15,787 bases of DNA from Candidatus Aminicenantota bacterium. Lineage in GTDB: Bacteria; Acidobacteriota; Aminicenantia; Aminicenantales; Aminicenantaceae. Below the pieces are notes generated by a model. That model did not search any database, was not told the DNA's origin, and saw only the letters and a program-made list of their open reading frames with translations. The stretch is from contig DAOUYU010000016.1 of assembly GCA_030673995.1 (NCBI GenBank), forward strand, positions 1-15,787, given 5' to 3'. How positions within the stretch are numbered: position 1 is the first letter of the stretch; every line of letters starts with the position of its first letter. The translations under genes and the position numbers were made by a program. This document shows, in pieces, positions 13,520-15,787 of the stretch.

Positions 13520-14887
13520 GCGGAAAAAATACTCATCATAGACGACGAGAAGAGCATTCTCGATCTTCTCTCCGTAGTCTTTAAAAAGAAAGGATATGGT
13601 GTGGAGACCTGCCTCTCTGCTGCTCAAGCTCTTGAATCGATCGACAGCAAGGACATTGACCTTATTCTCACCGATATAAAACTTCCTCAGCTCAGCGGCA
13701 TGGAGATTTTACGGCATGCTAAAAAAGAAAGACCGGACATCCCGGTCGTCATGATGACAGCCTACGGGACGATCAAGCAGGCTGTAGAAGCTTTAAAAGA
13801 GGGAGCGCTTGATTATGTCGTCAAACCTTTTGATGTGGATGAATTAAAAATCATCGTTGCCCAAGGCCTGGAAAAGAAAAGGCTTAAACAGGAAAACATT
13901 CACCTGAAGAAAGCACTTAGAGAGAAATACAGCTTCAAGAATATAGTGGGAAAGAGCAATAAGATGAGGGAGATATTCAGCTTGGTTGAGAAGGTCGCAG
14001 ACATAGATTCTACTGTTCTCATCACAGGAGAAAGCGGAACAGGAAAAGAGATGGCTGCCCGGGCCATTCATTCTCTCAGCCGCCGTCATGAGAAGCGGTT
14101 TGTTTCAATAAACTGTGGAGCCGTGCCTGAGGGCTTGATAGAGAGCGAGCTTTTTGGGCACATGAAAGGGTCTTTCACAGGGGCTTTGGTTAATAAAGCA
14201 GGCATGTTCGAAGTTGCGGAGGGAGGCACAATATTTTTAGATGAGGTAGGAGAGATGCCTACTGCGAGTCAGGTGAAGCTCCTCCGCACTCTCCAGGATA
14301 AGAGAGTAAGAAGAGTCGGTGGGACGGAAGAGATTACTGTGGATGCCCGGATTATCGCTGCGTCTAACCAGAATTTAAATAAAGGAATAGAGGAGGGGAG
14401 ATTCCGCGAAGACCTTTTTTACAGGCTAAATGTCATCTCTTTTGAAATGCCTCCCTTAAGGAAAAAGAAAGAGGACATGCCGCTTCTTGTTTCTCATTTT
14501 CTCAAGAAATACTGCGATAAGATGGGAAGAAGGATCAAGAGGATCGCTCCTGAGGTTATAAATATATTTGAATCTTACTCCTGGCCTGGAAATGTCAGAG
14601 AGCTGGAAAACATAATAGAACGAATCGTTGCCATCGAAGAAAGAGGGATCATTACAAAAGAAAGCCTGCCTGAAGGGCTTTTTTCTTCCAGAAAAAAGCA
14701 TGAAACGGATTATCTCTTTGAGCCGGGCTTCAACCTGAGCTCCCATCTGGATGAGATTTCAAAAAATTATATCCAGCATGCCCGAAAGGCTGCAGGAGGC
14801 AATCTCAAGGAAACAGCTTCTCTCCTTGGAATCAGCTACCGTACCTTGAGGTACCTTGTAGACAAATACAGCTTAAAATCTTCCTGA
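13517..14887 (+). CDS. pilR: sigma-54-dependent response regulator PilR, with ATA start
   Basis: PilR is an NtrC-family activator that, once phosphorylated by PilS, remodels sigma-54 RNA polymerase at the pilin promoter. Counting from the ATA codon it has 456 residues. The receiver (1-~120) has acidic residues D9 and D10, phospho-acceptor D53 (LILTDIKLP), the MMTAYG segment and VKPF. The AAA+ domain has Walker A GESGTGKE (171-178), the sigma-54 contact loop as GSFTGA (218-223) instead of GAFTGA, Walker B GGTIFLDEVGEM (236-247) and the arginine-finger region GRFREDLFYRLNV (294-306). A Fis-type helix-turn-helix closes the protein (NLKETASLLGISYRTLRYLV, 429-448). The conventional start at GTG 13601 would delete 28 residues including D9 and D10, so I prefer ATA 13517 with its Shine-Dalgarno. 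A G-to-A change or an assembly error is the alternative. Confidence 0.9.
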   Translation: MAEKILIIDDEKSILDLLSVVFKKKGYGVETCLSAAQALESIDSKDIDLILTDIKLPQLSGMEILRHAKKERPDIPVVMMTAYGTIKQAVEALKEGALDYVVKPFDVDELKIIVAQGLEKKRLKQENIHLKKALREKYSFKNIVGKSNKMREIFSLVEKVADIDSTVLITGESGTGKEMAARAIHSLSRRHEKRFVSINCGAVPEGLIESELFGHMKGSFTGALVNKAGMFEVAEGGTIFLDEVGEMPTASQVKLLRTLQDKRVRRVGGTEEITVDARIIAASNQNLNKGIEEGRFREDLFYRLNVISFEMPPLRKKKEDMPLLVSHFLKKYCDKMGRRIKRIAPEVINIFESYSWPGNVRELENIIERIVAIEERGIITKESLPEGLFSSRKKHETDYLFEPGFNLSSHLDEISKNYIQHARKAAGGNLKETASLLGISYRTLRYLVDKYSLKSS

Positions 14888-14946
14888 GAAGGCTGGAAGG
14901 TTCAAGCAGACGGGGGGTAAAAGGATTTTTTATGAATGCCAATTAT

Positions 14947-14974
14947 TGTCATGATAAAGTCGTAAAGTGTCATG
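14947..14974 (+). promoter_or_regulatory. candidate PilR upstream activating sites
   Basis: Two exact TGTCATG copies lie at 14947-14953 and 14968-14974, 21 bases apart, which places them on the same helix face. They sit about 120 and 100 bases before the predicted pilin transcription start, the usual distance for sigma-54 enhancer sites. PilR of Pseudomonas is reported to bind repeats containing TGTC, which both copies contain. Binding here is inference. Confidence 0.55.
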
Positions 14975-15040
14975 TTTTAGGAAAAATTAGGGCGCGTCAA
15001 TGTTATTTTCTTTATTATCTTTAACTTAGAAGTCTGCGAT

Positions 15041-15057
15041 TTGGCACGAAACTTGCT
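15041..15057 (+). promoter_or_regulatory. sigma-54 promoter of the pilin gene
   Basis: TTGGCACGAAACTTGCT has the -24 GG (15043-15044) and the -12 GC (15055-15056) separated by exactly ten bases, and matches the TGGCACG-N4-TTGCW consensus at every position. Transcription should begin near 15068, leaving a leader of about 72 bases. With pilR directly upstream this is a direct PilR target. Confidence 0.93.
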
Positions 15058-15090
15058 ATATATAGGATGTAAAACAATTTTAACGTGATG

Positions 15091-15134
15091 TTTCCTGTCG
15101 GATCAAAAACAAACCTACAGGAAAGAGGAGGTTT
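15091..15134 (+). promoter_or_regulatory. pilin mRNA leader with alternative hairpins over the Shine-Dalgarno
   Basis: TTTCCTGT (15091-15098) pairs perfectly with ACAGGAAA (15117-15124), placing AAACCT (15111-15116) in its loop. AAACCT is also complementary to AGGTTT (15129-15134), which covers the 3' half of the AGGAGG Shine-Dalgarno (15126-15131). The first hairpin leaves the Shine-Dalgarno free; the second pairing would mask it. A switch is inference, but the pairings are exact. Confidence 0.4.
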
Positions 15135-15139
15135 TTATT

Positions 15140-15673
15140 ATGTTAAAAAAAGTAAAAGGTTTTACGCTGATTGAGTTACTTATTGTTGTTGCTATCATCG
15201 GAATTCTCGCTGCACTACTCATTCCTAATGCTATAACCGCCATCCAGAAAGCCAAGCAGACAAGCACAATGAAGGATATCACGGTCATCTCCACGTCTAT
15301 TGCAGACTTCATAACAGACAACGGTGTGGCTCCTGCTCAAGACGGCACATATGCTGCCACTGATGCTTTCTATACTGGACTTTCTCCCTTCTATATCAAA
15401 GTTATGCCCCTTACCGACCAGTGGGGCACTAGTTTCTATGTCTATTGTGGAGCTGCTGCAGATGGACAATGGGGAATTGCTGATGCTCAATTAGATGATT
15501 TTGTGGTTGCTTCCTACGGAAGGGATAAAACACTGGAAGTTTTTGCCTTCGCTCCCACTACACCTGAAGCCGGACTCTTTGTGGTTTCCGCGATGGCCCA
15601 TTTCAACTATGATTTGGTCATGTGGAATGGATCCTGGATTCGCGGTCGGAGAACGTCTGCTGGAGCAACATAA
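15140..15673 (+). CDS. pilA: type IV pilin / GspG-like prepilin
   Basis: This is a class III signal-peptide prepilin of 177 residues. The short basic leader MLKKVKG would be cut after Gly7 by a PilD-type peptidase, giving mature FTLIELLIVVAIIGILAALL with the essential Glu5 and a 20-residue hydrophobic helix. The helix continues as an amphipathic segment (to about residue 55). The globular part includes PLTDQWGTSFYVYCG (90-104), resembling the DPWG-Y segment of GspG-type major pseudopilins, and has only one cysteine (C103), so the usual PilA disulphide loop is absent. AGGAGG lies eight bases before the ATG. The sigma-54 promoter, the adjacent pilR and the strong terminator argue that this is the major pilin of the system, although the fold looks like a pseudopilin. 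PilD, PilQ and the PilM-P proteins are not in this window. Confidence 0.88.
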   Translation: MLKKVKGFTLIELLIVVAIIGILAALLIPNAITAIQKAKQTSTMKDITVISTSIADFITDNGVAPAQDGTYAATDAFYTGLSPFYIKVMPLTDQWGTSFYVYCGAAADGQWGIADAQLDDFVVASYGRDKTLEVFAFAPTTPEAGLFVVSAMAHFNYDLVMWNGSWIRGRRTSAGAT

Positions 15674-15716
15674 TCCTAACTCGAAAGGATTTCTCAACGG
15701 CAATTTTTCAGACCTG

Positions 15717-15760
15717 AAAAGGGCGGCACATCGGATGATTGATGGCCGCCCTTTTTTTTT
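15717..15760 (+). terminator. rho-independent terminator after pilA
   Basis: AAAAGGGCGGC (15717-15727) pairs with GCCGCCCTTTT (15745-15755). The stem extends by CATC (15729-15732) with GATG (15741-15744) past one bulged A, closing an eight-base loop, and a run of nine T follows the GC-rich arm. It lies about 45 bases after the pilA stop, so pilA is probably a single-gene transcript. Confidence 0.93.
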
Positions 15761-15787
15761 AGTAGAATCGAAGGACAATTTAGGATT

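Noticed and set aside
13601..14887. pilR taken from the GTG at 13601
   Set aside because: It would cut the receiver after its first strand and lose the acidic pair, while the missing part is encoded in frame behind a Shine-Dalgarno.
14932..15024. 30-codon frame between pilR and pilA with an AGGA upstream
   Set aside because: It covers the candidate PilR sites, has no recognisable composition and ends before the sigma-54 promoter; most likely chance.

Overview
The window is a bacterial chromosome segment of moderate GC with tightly packed, mostly co-directional genes, ATGA/GTGA overlaps and clear Shine-Dalgarno sites. Every gene I can support is on the + strand. The order pilB-pilT-pilC-pilS-pilR-pilA is the arrangement known from Myxococcus, Geobacter and related phyla, including Acidobacteria. 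With the endonuclease-type MutL and a REP-like palindrome, this suggests an uncultured Gram-negative lineage near Acidobacteriota/Aminicenantota or Deltaproteobacteria. That placement is inference.

Region 1 (1-5096) holds housekeeping genes. The 3' end of an unidentified gene is followed by purD and purE (de novo purine synthesis), mtaB (ms2t6A tRNA modification) and mutL (mismatch repair). purD-purE-mtaB form an overlapping operon, and mutL follows after 82 bases.

Region 2 (5097-5604) holds a TTGACA promoter, a nested inverted repeat, tRNA-Pro(UGG) and tRNA-Arg(UCU). It ends with a 54-base near-perfect palindrome plus a tandem 17-mer of the 'GGGGACAGG' REP type.

Region 3 (5605-8053) holds a weak small ORF overlapping a polytopic GT-C-like glycosyltransferase with a C-terminal TPR tail. 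A 447-base spacer follows, with a candidate promoter, a long imperfect hairpin and two doubtful micro-ORFs.

Region 4 (8054-15787) is a type IV pilus module. It encodes the extension ATPase PilB, retraction ATPase PilT, platform protein PilC, membrane histidine kinase PilS, the sigma-54 activator PilR and a GspG-like pilin. The pilin gene has a textbook sigma-54 promoter, two TGTCATG repeats 21 bases apart as candidate PilR sites, a leader that could hide its ribosome binding site, and a strong terminator. The parts form a closed circuit: PilS senses, PilR is phosphorylated, the pilin promoter fires, and PilB, PilT and PilC build and retract the fibre.

The most unusual point is the start of pilR. 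The normal receiver N-terminus is present in frame behind a good Shine-Dalgarno, but the start codon is ATA. The first conventional start (GTG, 13601) would remove 28 residues, including the acidic pair of the receiver. I found no phage, CRISPR, toxin or defence system.
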